DNA of 64,000 nucleotides from Sipunculus nudus (Eukaryota; Annelida; Sipuncula; Golfingiida; Sipunculidae), in contig CM049317.1 of NCBI GenBank assembly GCA_026874595.1, forward strand, positions 33,502,901-33,566,900, written 5' to 3'. The notes beneath the pieces were generated by a model. It saw nothing but the letters and a program-made list of their open reading frames with translations, had not been told where the DNA came from and did no database searches. The position numbers and the translations under genes are program-made. This document shows, piece after piece, positions 45,701 through 57,870 of the stretch; within the stretch, counting starts at the first letter, position 1, and each line of letters starts with the position of its first letter.

Positions 45701-46400
45701 CATTTTTAGCTTAGCTGACTGCATACAAACAGGTTAGATTTCATGGGAATGGCCGGACACTTTACCATAAAACTTTTTCTTCATGTTGATTCTAGAACTT
45801 CAACAGCTACAGTTGAATGGAGATACTGCGTACAAAATTTGGCATTCAGATGATAAGCTCCATTTGTGAATGTCTTTCTGGACAGTTGAGCGTTATGTCA
45901 ATCAATATTAGTACATTTTGTGTTCACAATCGCGTTTTATCACTACCCACAGTCGGTGTCATTCCAGTCTTCATAACACATGTACAAAAGTGATACATGC
46001 CAGCAGCTCATGAGACAATTTGCTTACCTCTAATTTTCATTTCTGGGTCGCTTAGAACAGTTTAAGTGCGTTCCTGACAATAACTTGAGCAGATATTAAA
46101 ATCGTTAATTCTTTCAAATAAAAGAAGAATAAATTAGAAATCTGCATTGTAAGTTATACAAGCCTCCGTGATAGTTTAAAGCCGTGTTTGAATTAAATTA
46201 TTGGCCTTTTATTCGTGCAGCGTTCCTGTTTCTTATCATGTGTCGTATCCTCACAAAATGTGATCGGCTCTTCACAAACCCATTTATTCACTGATTCATT
46301 TTCAAGAAAATATCATGAGATTTATCAAGTTAATGTAAGGTTATGTTGTTAACACACACACACACACATGAACGGGAATGAACCCATGCTCTCCTGGCGC

Positions 46401-49400
46401 AGACAAGAATATTATACAGCATGTTTAGACGAAAACTGTTTTCACCCACATCTCCCTACCTGAAATAACAGTTCTATAGAAATACCACACTGGTAATTAC
46501 AACGGACTGGATAACGGGTTCAAAGGAATGTATTACCAAAATGGGAAATTATAAACTAGATGTCTGTCCCGCATTGTGAAGAGTATCTAATCATTGAAGG
46601 CCTGCAGGTACGTCCGTGATCCCTGCAGAGCTTTTGTTCTTTCGAAGGCAGATGCACCAATTATGAACAATTTCCATTTGATGACTGTTGGTATTGTTGA
46701 AATTATCCTTATGTCACCCATCTCTTAGAATGCAGATGCTAGATACAGTCTTGCGTTTCAACCGCCAGGATGTTGGGCGTTCATGCCCGTTCGTGTTTTT
46801 TTTATTTTTTGGTGTGGGCGTTTGCTTGTTTTTGTTCAAGACACAATTTGCTCAGTCACGAATGGGCTCTCATGAAATTTTCAGGAACGTCATCAAAGAT
46901 AGCTGACGATTGTTAAGTAACCTTTAAAACTTGATTATGGGCTGATTATATGAATACAAATACAGGGCCCAAGTTTCCATTCCCTAGAACGCAGATTTAT
47001 AGTAAATACATAATGAGGATACTGTTATTGACAATTTTGCCATTTCATTTAATTTTGGCTACTTTTTTGCCCTATTCTGATAAGTCTGTACGATTTTGCC
47101 ACTATTTTCCTGGTTTTCTGTTTAACAAATACAATGGGTCAATCAATATTAATTAATTGGTGTGACGCCACACCTTTGAGCGCCCCAGGGCGGCGTTTTG
47201 GAAGAGTATTAAGGAAAGTATAAAATAATTGTGGGTTTAATTAATGAAGGGTGTCGCCCTTTGGCGTCGTGATGGGAAAGCATTAATGAATTGCTTGGTT
47301 ACTCCAGACAACAAACTCACAGATGAGGGTAATGGAGAACTTAGCTGTCTAAAAATTCGCAAATATATAATGCTCGTCGTCATAGTACGCAAGCAAACAA
47401 ACACAAATATATTAAAATAATGTTGTGCAATTAACGATATCGCGCTTCCGACTACTTAAATGTGAAACAAAATATAACGTTTTGGTCATGTTTTGCCATG
47501 CGAGTTTTGGCGAGAGCAGATGAAAGCAATACTGCCTTGCCCAGCCCAACTAATTTTCAGGATTGGTGGGCTTAGGGGTTAAATAAAGAGTGTGCATTCG
47601 CTTTGTTAGTTATAACTAAAATGCCCCCCCTACCCCCACCCACGGACACCTGTCGTCGGAGTGTTTGCACTCATCGAATGACTTTGCCATCACTAGCATG
47701 TTCCAACGCCAAAATATGGTAAATAAAAAAAATTTGGAGGCCACCCTAAGATTGACCTCGGAAACTGTTTTAACATCCAAATGGGGCAACATTCTCCGCA
47801 GGGTGTACCTTGTAGTTGGCAATTTTCTGCGAGGGGCATCTTCTAGGCTATGTCGCATCCTTCTTACCAAATTCTAAAAAAATATTTTTTTTTACTCATT
47901 GGATTAGGCAAGTTCCATCCAAGTCGTAGAACAATAATGATATTCATGTATTGACGAACTGTGCCCTACTTCCGTGTCCTGTCCAACATCACTGAAGTTG
48001 AGCACTTCCCCATCTAGCGAGAGTTCTAGGTCATCTGAATCATAATAATATCATATAAGTACAGTGTCCGACAATATTTTACGTAAACATGCGGGTGCGT
48101 AGGCGGAAGGTCCGTGCAACCTAGATGCGGCTTCAAACGTTGCCACCATACAATATCCTTGTTCATATCCTATGTCATGGTTTGTTAAAAGTATTAATGT
48201 TATCCAAAATACGCCGCAAATGGAAACGCCCACCGTAAACAAATTGTGTTCCCAAGTTAAGTTGTTCAGCTAGGCCCATAAAGTTTTTCCCTTGAAACCT
48301 TTTGCTTAATATTGAACCGTGAAAATGTCTCTTTTAGTCTTAATTTTTTTAAATTAGGAAAATAAATTATAGTTTTACTTCTGTCAAGCTGAATACCAAG
48401 TAAACGAACGCCCGCGATCAACGAGAAAGACAGGTATTGACCATATTGCACCTAATCTAATTCCAGTTACTTGGCATAGGCGGGAATTAAATTTAACTAT
48501 TCGATATGCGTTTGACAAACCCACCTGAGCCATATGTCTATTTGGCTTAATTAGGTTAATGACATCCCAATGTTTACCCTTTTAAAGTTTTATCTGTTTT
48601 TATTTCAGCCGAGTTTATAAGTTTATGAAGGAAACGTTTAAAAGTGTCAGCATTTTATGTTCGCATTTTCGGGTTGCATTTTTGCATTATTATTGGTTGG
48701 AGGACAGGGATTATCCTAAATGGGATAGCAAACGGAATTCTAATTACTGATATACTGAGCGTCTCGACGTGGAGCCTGTATAAGGGTTTGTTTTTGGCGT
48801 GCGACGTTTATCGGTATCAGGACCTACAAATTAGGACATATCTTATTGGACCGCTTTTCAGTGCAAATAACCCCATTTTCTTTATTCCTCTGTAAGCTCC
48901 AATCAAACCAAGCTCTGTCCGCAATTTGCTAGATCCCCACACCAGACAAAAAACAGCAATATGACCAATATATCTAATGTTTTACCGTGTTCATGCCGAC
49001 TGACGCTTTATAAATAAAGATAATTATGCAGGGCATACAATGATAGAGGGCTCTTAGATTCTTAAACGGTAGGGTTAGAGTCAAAATCAGAAACCCTAAT
49101 ATTAAGGAGACATTGAGAACGAAACTTAAATTTGATCACAAGTGCATTAACAATTATCAACTTGAATTCTTGCAACTGTTAGGGGACAGAAACGCATCTC
49201 CACCTATCCCTCCGCCTACCCTCCAACTCCATCCCCTAGCCCTGAATCTTCCACTAACGTTTTTTTTCTCTAATTGTTATAGTTTGAGAGAACTATAGTC
49301 CTGTAAAACAAATGTAATTTGATTGTTCCTTTTCACTGATGAGCTGAAGTTGCTGACGACATAAAGTTTAGAAAATTGGAAAAAAAGTAAAGGTCACAGA

Positions 49401-49484
49401 AAATGAGTCAAATAAATTGAAGCATGAGAGGGTATGTCTTGGGAAAATATGAATGGAATAGGATTAAACAAGTGGTAGAATAGT
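46401..49484. other. Intergenic, no supported gene
   Basis: A GC-rich island at 47160-47280 (GAGCGCCCCAGGGCGGCG, GGTGTCGCCCTTTGGCGTCG) stands out from its surroundings. Overlapping frames at 47616-47877 on both strands have no motifs. Confidence 0.5.
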
Positions 49485-49522
49485 AATTATAATAATAATA
49501 ATAATAATGATAATAATAATAA
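49485..49522. repeat. (AAT)n microsatellite
   Basis: TAATAATAATAATAATGATAATAATAAT. A second short (AAT)n run is at 51077-51099. Confidence 0.9.
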
Positions 49523-51119
49523 TTGTTAAAACAAATATCTCCACATATATATAGTTACAAGTTGTAATTTAAACAGTATTGTGATATAAACTTATTATAA
49601 ATCGTTCATTGATTCCATACACCGGGAAGTAATTTTATGATACCAGCTACTGGGTTGATTTTCTCATGAAAGACAGAATGACAGGAACAGGAGGATAATT
49701 TATAAGAAATTGTTAGGAATTAAGGGGATAAACTTGATATACAATTGATCTCTTATGTAAAGTATCGATGCAGTACCAGTTGCCTAAAAGGGACACATGG
49801 GGTACTTACCTTATGCAACCGGCACAATATAAACGAAAGGCTCAAGAGGGAGGGGGCCGTTTCCCCTTGTGCCCCCCCCCCTCTTGATCTGCCCATATAA
49901 GGAGTTATGTCTCCTGAGAACATACTTTTGGAGTGATTTTTTTCCTTATGCCGGCTGCCATTGCCCTGCTTACGAGCCAAGTCTGCTTGGTCCTGAAACG
50001 ACGGTCAACATAGAGCATTGTTGGGTACTGATGGACCTGCAAACCACAGCATCTGTTGCCCCGAGATCCAATGCAGAAATGAACCTGGGACCACAAGGAG
50101 CCCAGTGGAACCTTTTCTTGCCAGCGGTAGAACTGAAAGCAGAAAGCAGCAGAAAACAACAGAAAGCAAGTAAGCCTATTACCCTGGGTTTCGGAAGTTA
50201 CTGCAATATACACGATCCTACTTCTCGTGGGAAACCCAAAAGCCACCATAAATCCCACCATCTACTTAAATTAATTAATTTGCTCTTTCTTAGGAAAGAT
50301 TTTCCAAGAAAAGAAATTGTGTGCATGCATTAACCATGCTTTATAGATGCCATGGATCTTATCAGTCTCAGATATGACCACATAATATATCCGTATAAAA
50401 ATGCTTCGTAAATACAAGACATATCTATAGAGCAAATATGCGAGTGATAATAATTTAGAATATCTTTCTAACATTTTCCCATGATCATTTATGCATCTAT
50501 TAACCTTTATCGACAATGCATTATGGTTTGATGACACATACTTCAGCCTTGGTGTACTGCAAAAGCTATCTTTTTTAATGGGCTGGAGTCCACAAGAAGG
50601 TATTCTAGGCCGATATAATCACTAAATGGGTGGATTTTTCAGTAAGCATACCATACTGTGGACCTTAACGTGGTTCTCATGACGATGACCATATAACCAA
50701 GTTGACAGTGGGTTAACAAAATAACATTGGTAAGAGCAATGAGGTCTAACAGGGTGTCATCTTGTCTTTATTGTATTACAGTTAACTTATTGTAAATAAA
50801 GATCTCGTGTCGTGTTAACAAAACTTTTTTTCCAGATATACATGGAAGCTTTATACAATTATATGTTCCATTGGAGTAATACCTGTTTGTTTTGTTTTAA
50901 TATTTAAGCAAACAGGGCGCTGTGTCAAAATGTTATGAGGGTGCAAATGACGATTATAAAGAATAAATGATATCAACAGATTTTTTGAATGTACGATCAT
51001 TTATCTTTATCAAATTGAACAATTAAAGAATGCTTTAGAAAATGAATAGGTATAATTGATAAGAAATAAAAAATGATGATAATAATAATAATAATAATAT
51101 TGAAAACTAGAATACGGGT
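49523..51119. other. Intergenic, overlapping unrecognised frames
   Basis: 49869-50333 (plus, 154 codons) and 49905-50261 (minus, 118 codons) overlap almost fully. Neither shows a domain. A poly-C tract at 49869-49882 marks a likely repeat fragment. Confidence 0.5.
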
Positions 51120-52060
51120 AGTCAACAAGCGACTACGTGTATCCGCCGAAATAAGAGTCGGGCGGGTGAAGTGAGGCAAGGATTGATTGGCTCGGGGAAA
51201 TAGACAGGATGTTTTGCATATAAGCATGGATGACGAAAAACCAGAGTGGGACAGGTGAAGTGAGGCATGATTGAGGGGCGAGGGGGAATAGAGAGAGGTT
51301 CGTTGCATATAAGCATGGACGTCTGCAGCAGAAATATGTATGTAGGTGGCGCCACCTGCCACAAAATCCAGAAAGTTATCCAAGTTGTATACAATTGCAA
51401 CATTAAGGGCAGATAAGTCAAACCACTGCCGAGATATGAGTGATTTTATCCCACGGCAGACAAAAAGACGGACGCTGGGCAAAAATGGTTGCAAGTAGCG
51501 CCACCAGTTTTGCTAATGATAAAGAGCTATGTGAAATCTTTACACATGCAACATTTCGGCCCAATCAGTCAGACGGTTCCCGATATATGAGCATGGATGT
51601 CTGCAGCGTAAACGTGAGTGTAGGTGGCGCCACCTGTCATAAAATCCAAAAAAGCTATCCAGGAATACACATGCAAAATTTCAGGTGGATAAGTCCATGC
51701 ATTCACTACAGAGATATGAGTGATGTTATCCCAAGGCAGATGAACAGATGGACGCTGTGCAAAAATGGTTGCAGGTGTCGCCGCCATTTTTTATGTATGT
51801 TATAAAGCTATCCAAGGGCAACATTTGTGGATTTTTTTTTTCCTGATTGGTCAAACAAGTCCGAAGATATGTTTTAATGTGTCAAAACACGCGCACAGAC
51901 GGTCGAACTGGAGAGAGGAAAGTTCAGAGGTCAACGCGAAATATTTTGGCACCAGTTCACATGTGACCCGATAAAATCTCGGAAGTTTCGGAAAATCTGT
52001 CCAGTGAGTTCTATTCAGGAAACGAACGCGGCGGCGGCGGCGGACCCCGGTCAAAAACAG
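51120..52060. repeat. Degenerate ~280-bp tandem repeat
   Basis: GCATGGA(C/T)GTCTGCAGC...GTAGGTGGCGCCACCTG starts near 51313 and 51593. GAGATATGAGTGAT.TTATCCCA.GGCAGA and GACGCTG.GCAAAAATGGTTGCA recur in each. A perfect palindrome, AGGTGGCGCCACCT, is in both copies. A (CGG)n tract is at 52030. Its start (GTCAACAAGCGACTACGTGT) resembles 17686-17720. The ORFs in it are by-products. Confidence 0.7.
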
Positions 52061-52823
52061 AGTATCCGCAAAACTTCATTTTGGCGGATACAATTATGAA
52101 AAGTGATCAGAGGCCACATGCTCCGTCAGAAACCTTATCAAATTACAAAGCAAAATAGGAATTGTTACAGTTCAAATTTTTCATTCATTGACCAGCTCTG
52201 GGTCTTGACAGCGACAAAGGAAAAGTATTATGTCAGAACAGAAGACAAAAAAATGAATGAAAAAAACATATATATAATTGGGATCCTTACTACTTCTAAA
52301 TGGTTCTTATTAGTGTTATCTTAACCCTCCACACAAAATTTTATCAAAATCTTTTTGCGGAATATTGCACATAGAAAACCAAATGTCAGAGGGTAAAACA
52401 AAAAAAAAGATCTCACAATCTTCTGGACTTAATATTACATTGATAATCGTAGAGTTGGTTCTTGTATTTAACACCTTAATTCATATTTATCTGATTATTA
52501 TTATAATCTCTTTTATTTCATCAATAAACATGAACGTCAACAATACTTCTTTTTTTCTGAAACCTGATAATGACAAAGAAATTTAAGATCAATACGGAAG
52601 CAGGATAAAAATCGCACAGGTTACCTGAAACACGTAAATCTCACGTAAACTGTCTTACCGCAGCTCAGACTGAAATTTACCAGGCTGCAACCGGACCGTA
52701 GCCGTATGAACATAAACACCTTAAGACAGTGCAGTTACTAGAACTGAACATTCCTAATTAAGTGCAGGTTATAGAACATCCCCAATGAATGGTAAGTATA
52801 ACTCCAACACAAGTATGCCTTAC

Positions 52824-53343
52824 CATGTGAACTGTGAATTACTTAAAAGACTGGCAACGTGTTTTGCAAGCCTAGAAAGACCAGACCCGCCTACACCCTA
52901 GCCCTTTTGCTCTAAGTCCCTCTGCATAGCAGCCTTGATAGTAGATTCCATCATGGTCCATATCTAAGAACAGGTATATTAAAAGTAGGTTGAATGCAGG
53001 AATGAAATATATGTAGAGAATGACAGAGTGTGAATGAAATACGCAAAATAAGACGCAAACGCCCGTGGCACTTTTTTTAGAATTGAACATTTACAGAAAA
53101 AACTGTTTAAAATAGGTATTGGTCATTCGGAGACCGCTTACCTCTGTTGACCCAGTTCCAATATAATGGCCCGGCTCTACCACCTATCCACGTACGCGTA
53201 ACACCAGCTTGTTGTATTAGCCCATGAAGGACTGAGTGGGACTGGTTAGAGGTATCCCACACAAGTTTGGCTTTTTTTCTCACTGCACGCTTCATGTGCC
53301 TGAGTCCAAGTCATATTGCGATGATAGAGACAGTACTGCATAT
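52824..53343 (-). pseudogene. Broken paralogue: lectin-like and WSC exons
   Basis: 53142-53343 matches receptor exon 2 (YCLYHRNMTW, WIGG, YWNWVNR) with acceptor and donor kept, but is 202 nt instead of 201 because of an extra A in a run of seven A, which breaks the frame. 52824-52963 matches exon 3 (GIYYQGCY, CKTRC) with both splice sites kept, but has in-frame TAG and TAA codons. Possible decayed exon 4 sequence (SCGKTVYV) lies at about 52620-52720. The strand is the same as the intact gene. These lesions argue for a dead duplicate, barring assembly errors. Confidence 0.75.
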
Positions 53344-53439
53344 CTTAATGCAAATAACATTAGTGTAACATTACTTTTGTGAATAGAAAATAAGTTGCAT
53401 CTTTTATACAAACATACATACATACATGTATGTTGCCTG

Positions 53440-53560
53440 GACACGTGAGTGGTAAAATGCTCGGCCTTCTTCGGCCAAGGCCGGTGGTTTTCTCCGGGTC
53501 CTCCGGTTCCGACTACCGAGTGCGAACATCCGAGCCATAGAGAGTGCCTCGAATTATTGT
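53440..53560 (+). mobile_element. GC-rich SINE-like fragment
   Basis: GCTCGGCCTTCTTCGGCCAA followed by GGTGGTTTTCTCCGGGTCCT and CCGGTTCCGAC: a short GC-rich block in AT-rich DNA. The GGTGGTTTTCTCCGGGT.CTCCGG phrase is familiar from abundant invertebrate short repeats. No promoter boxes are clear. Confidence 0.35.
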
Positions 53561-54247
53561 TACTAGTTGTAAAATCCATGTAAAAGTTTATAAATGGAAA
53601 AATTGATGTTTAGACCACTTCATATTGTACACATATATACACCTCGCATATTCGGAAAATAGACAGTCATAGATTGTTAAATAGTTATAAAGGCTCAAAA
53701 CTAGGAAGGCATACAAAGATCTTTTATATAAAATAGTTCTGAAATAAACACATGCAACCAGTCTAATAACCTTTTCACATTTATTACTTGCACATGTGTG
53801 GACCCAAATGTTCCCCGGCCCTTTAAACCTGGCCCATTACTCCAGAAAACCGTCCCCTCGAAGTAAACTTAATGCAGTTATAATATTTATGTTATATTTG
53901 TGCCGGATGACCTGATTATAAATACTACCATCCATTTTGATCTATGGTTTGCCCTGTTGCATTTAAAACAAAATATTTATGTGAACACTTTATTACAGAT
54001 CCTTATATCAACAGATCACCTAGTTTATAAATTTTGTTATGGAGATAATGTCTAGGGGATTGAATAAAGATGTCAGTGTTTTTTTGTTAAAAATGTTAAC
54101 CCTGACATTACAATACACTAAATCAATCTTTCCGGTTTTTTTAATTGTAACTCTTTTAATCTTTCATGTTCTTCCCTCTCTATTGTTTAATGCTAGCTCA
54201 TGTTGCATTTCTAACCTTTTTTTAATTCCAACTGCATAGCAAGGTTG

Positions 54248-54457
54248 TCATTTATTATGTTTCCCTTCATTCTCTTCAATTAAACCTTTGCTAACAAGAT
54301 CTTGCATGATTTTAGCAATGATATTAGGCTTTCTCAAAGATTTTTTCACACCTAGCCCTAAGTGTTGTCCAAAACGCAACAACTGATCTTTTGTCAACTG
54401 TTCAAGTTGATCAGGGTCGGGATCTTCAACAAATGTCTCAGGTTTGAAATCTGCCAT
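54248..54457 (-). pseudogene. Truncated gag N-terminus, second copy
   Basis: A 69-residue frame starting MADFKPETFVEDPDPDQLEQ, with the same SAP-like helix (QLLRFGQHLGLGVKKSLRKP) as the 29749 copy. Related gag sequence continues out of frame beyond the stop (54130-54240). No pol is present. Differences from the other copy are mostly conservative, meaning the family was coding when the two copies split. Confidence 0.75.
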
Positions 54458-55204
54458 GTTAAGATGTTAAAACAATAACAAGAAAAAAACACAAAGATAA
54501 ATCCAGTAAACAATGCATTGTATACAATATATAATCTTGTATACAATGTATGATAAAAACATGTGTCTAGGTCAAGGCCTAATAAAGTTTCAAAACTATT
54601 AAGCTTCCCGGAGGCGCCCAAATTCTATGTTACGGAACCTTATATCAACAGATCACGTAGTCGTGAAGAGCATAAACTTGTTATGGAGATAAAAAAAAAA
54701 TCAGATTTTGTAACACTAATCAGCGTGAAATGTCTAGGGGAATGAATAAAGAAGGAATTCAGTTTTTTTTTTGTTAACAAATAATTATAATTTATTCTTA
54801 AAACAATCCTAACATTACACTAAATCAATTACACAGCATAACAACAGTACAGCATCAAATCAATACAATTACACAGTATAATAAATAAAGTGTACAGTAC
54901 CTGGATACCACCATGTAACAGCGACAACAAGTTCTTTAAAGCATATAATCCAGATGAACAGTTAATATAAATTTTCTCAGAGAATAATAGTCCAATTCAA
55001 TCACAAAATCATTCTGTTGTAATCCAAAAGTGATTTTTTTAAATAATCCCGATAGCAAACTGGAGACTGGCCGCACTAAATCTGCATAGAGTTTGTAGAG
55101 TCCCTGAAACTACTGCATTTATCAGATAGGTCCCAAAACTGACTTACACTCTTCCGGTCCGCTGGAATATTTTTTTCTCTTCTCTCAAGCTCTAAAACAC
55201 AGCC

Positions 55205-55214
55205 CCCTATTTAT
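55205..55214 (-). promoter_or_regulatory. LTR TATA box
   Basis: Minus-strand GGTTATAAATAGGG lies inside the 5' LTR about 570 bp before its end, in a position expected for the LTR promoter. Confidence 0.45.
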
Positions 55215-55450
55215 AACCTTTCATCCGAACATTCTAGAAAATTCTATTTCACGAACAATCCAAAAGAACTTAACAATACATAATACATACGCCCAAAGGA
55301 CATTACAAGACACGCCTTCATAGAGCGCGACCAGCCGAGAAAGTTCCAGATTAGCACTGTGTCTGTACACGCCAAGATCACACGTGGAATAGGTTGTGTG
55401 TCATGATTACCGCATGTCTTTAATACACCAATCCACGAGCACATGCCATC

Positions 55451-57385
55451 ATGGCAGAAGTTCCATTGTTTTAGACAATATATTGAAATAAATTTTGAAT
55501 ATTATTTTTTATGGATATTGTTTGATTATAAAGAATCTGATTATTTTGATTATGATTGTTATGATTATATTTATCAATATACTAAATACGCATTTGGGTT
55601 TTTCTACACAAAGGTTTAACTGCTTCTGCTCTGATTTTGCCTTCGAAATTTTTTCTGACGTATCGTCGGTGTGCTCTTCTAGGACAAGTTTGTTTTATTA
55701 AGCGCGATTATGCCCTATTAAGCTTCATTATCAATAATTTTAATTTCCTTGAATACGTGCTTTCTTTTCTTTTGTGCTTTTAGGTCCTCCATGCCTGTCC
55801 CTTTATTGGGAGACGCATTTGTGATTTTCTTCCATTTCGAGCTCACTGGCCACAGGGCGTTTTGTGCAATTCAAAACAAAGACCATAAGAATCCGCTTTC
55901 AAAGCGAGGGCTTTTCAATTGGGTAAACGCTACGACCAGTTTCAAGACCACCGTTTGACTTATTATGGGTTAGAGGTATGTTGAAATCTATACATTCATA
56001 AATAGCTTTCCACTATCACTATGGTTACAATAGCTCATCCAGTTTAAGGGTTGCGGGGCGTAGCCGCCAGAGGAGGTCTTAGGGTGGCATGCCCCCATCC
56101 CCACCCGTCGCATCCAGTACTCCCCGTCTTCCAGAATTTCAGTTAGTCTAACATTGATTTAATTTTCTAAAGCTCCATTATGAAATAATGACAACTGAAA
56201 ACATATTATTCAATTTATATTCAAATTATTTTTCATAAACTATCCCTTTTCTGTATACAATCGGCATCACTCTTGCAATGATGACTTCGTGTCCATGATG
56301 TTTAACAGAGGAAGAAACAGTTATAACGCAAAATTCGTATGCGCTGTATTAGCCTCACATCTACTTCTTCATTTGATTTCTTGAACAGCATTATTTGCCA
56401 TTGTTTGCTGACTTTAGGTGAGGAGGTTTCTTGGTGAATCCAAGCACAAGTGATCTTTATATTATAGAAAAACAGTCTCTGCGTAAGGCACATAATCAAA
56501 ATATGCGACATTCATACCCTAACAGCTCATTGCAAGACTATTTATCATATTAAACCGTGATCTTTCAACGGATGCATCAAGTTATTTTTTTGTTGTTGTT
56601 TTTGTTATTATAATAAAACTAATTATTATTATTATCAATACCATTAAGTAGTATTAGAAGAATGAATAACTAAAGGCCAAAAACAAATACCAATATTAAA
56701 ATATTAAAAAATTGCTATGATCATATAACAATACAGAATTTAATGTATTCCTTAGACTACTTTACGGAAATAACTTACAACCGCTCAATGCCACAGAAGA
56801 TAGAGAAAATGAACGTAAAGGACAAATTTAAACTGAGGTTCATGTCTATGGTTTTTGCTTGAAATTAAACAATATTTATAACACACAAACGAAAGTAACC
56901 GTTCTAATGCCTAATTTATAATTGATTAAAGAACCTGAATGATATAACAAGACATGCTGTCTCTATGATGTTAGTGTAAGCGCAAAGTTTATTTGTCGTA
57001 TTTGTGAACCAGTTGATGTGATCAGTACTGTCATAACAATAATTGTTGAATGCATAGTGCGAGTGTGAAAATGAGACAAAGAAAGGGCGAAAGAAAGAAA
57101 TAGATAAAGAAAGAGTGAAAGGAAGAAAGATTCGAAAGAAATGGGTATAACGGCTTATTATGCTCAGTGACGTTTGATTGGAAGCAGTCGATAAGTTCAA
57201 CTCGGTTAAATATATATTTTTAAATCACCTCTATGAAAATCTGAGTTGCTTCCTATATACGATAAAAAGAATACTATTATTTTTAAGTAAAAATTCCTAT
57301 ATACTTCTTATACACGAACGACTCAGAACGACCAGGGAACCGAATGTCTCATGAATCGGAGGGTTTCTAGGGGCTCGAGGCAGAC
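55451..57385. other. Intergenic, nothing recognised
   Basis: A GGGGCGTAGCC fragment of an abundant repeat lies at 56050-56120. A GAAA-rich stretch is at 57070-57140. No gene. Confidence 0.6.
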
Positions 57386-57512
57386 CTCGGGGCCGAAACC
57401 ATCTGGGGCCGAGTTTCTCTGGAGCCAAGCGTCTATTTGGGGCCGACTGTCGTTAGGGCCGAGTGTCGTTGGGACCGAATGTTTCCGGGCCGAGTATCAC
57501 CTCAACCGAGAT
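57386..57512. repeat. GC-rich ~20-bp minisatellite
   Basis: About seven imperfect units of the form GGGGCCGAGTGTCGTTTG (GGGGCCGAAACCATCT, GGGGCCGAGTTTCTCT, GGGGCCGACTGTCGTT, AGGGCCGAGTGTCGTT, GGGACCGAATGTTTCC). Confidence 0.7.
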
Positions 57513-57659
57513 TTCCGGTTACCGCCTTGGGACCTGTAATTCTTTCACCAGATGGTGCGGACCTCATGGCGTCCGACGACAATCACTAGATGTAGCTGAA
57601 ATTTTTAACCCTCGGATACAACCATTCAATTCGAAGACCCGTTCCTTTAAAATTAAACT

Positions 57660-57870
57660 GCCAAATATGAGTAGCTTATTGCTCCTTAAAAGTGCTCAGT
57701 ATGAGTAGGAATCCTATTAAATTAATAAACTCCTCAATCAGAGTAGTTTCCTATTTCAACTACACACATTAACTTTACAAAACTACTCAGATTGAGGGGT
57801 TCTCCCTGTAAAACTACTCACTGAGAGCATCATCAGTAGTTGTTATTCATCGGAGTGATGAGTTCATGTT
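57660..57870. repeat. Imperfect palindrome, MITE-like
   Basis: AAACTCCTCAATCAGAGTAG (57729) and AAACTACTCAGATTGAGGGG (57780) form inverted arms around a ~30 bp loop. GAGTAG and ACTACTC recur outside them. It could fold into a hairpin. No target duplication was identified. Confidence 0.5.

Larger units (their letters stand above)
42941..46400. repeat. Second copy of the receptor 5' flank, interrupted
   Basis: 43000-43860 and 46030-46400 align with 26460-27600 and 27600-28030. Between them lie the 44000-44625 MITE and a run of ~180-200 bp degenerate repeats (44730-45700). There is no gene in it apart from the orphan exon at its lower edge. Confidence 0.6.
53995..55450 (-). mobile_element. LTR retrotransposon with internal deletion (opposite orientation to 29 kb copy)
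   Basis: On the minus strand: a 5' LTR of roughly 0.8 kb ending ...CCGTAACA at 54632, a drifted primer site, a gag start at 54457-54248, gag-like sequence to about 54130, and then only the last ~130 bp of the 3' LTR (53995-54127). The two LTR ends share ATATCAACAGATCAC, TGTCTAGGGGA and ACATTACA...CACTAAATCAAT. Everything between early gag and the LTR tail is deleted. The outer LTR start could not be fixed. Confidence 0.75.

Noticed and set aside
49869-50333. 154-codon plus frame and 118-codon minus frame overlapping it
   Set aside because: Mutual overlap, no domain, and no splice or repeat evidence to choose one; neither is called as a gene.
51440-51805. 121-codon plus frame and antisense partners
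   Set aside because: They lie within the ~280-bp degenerate repeat and repeat with it.
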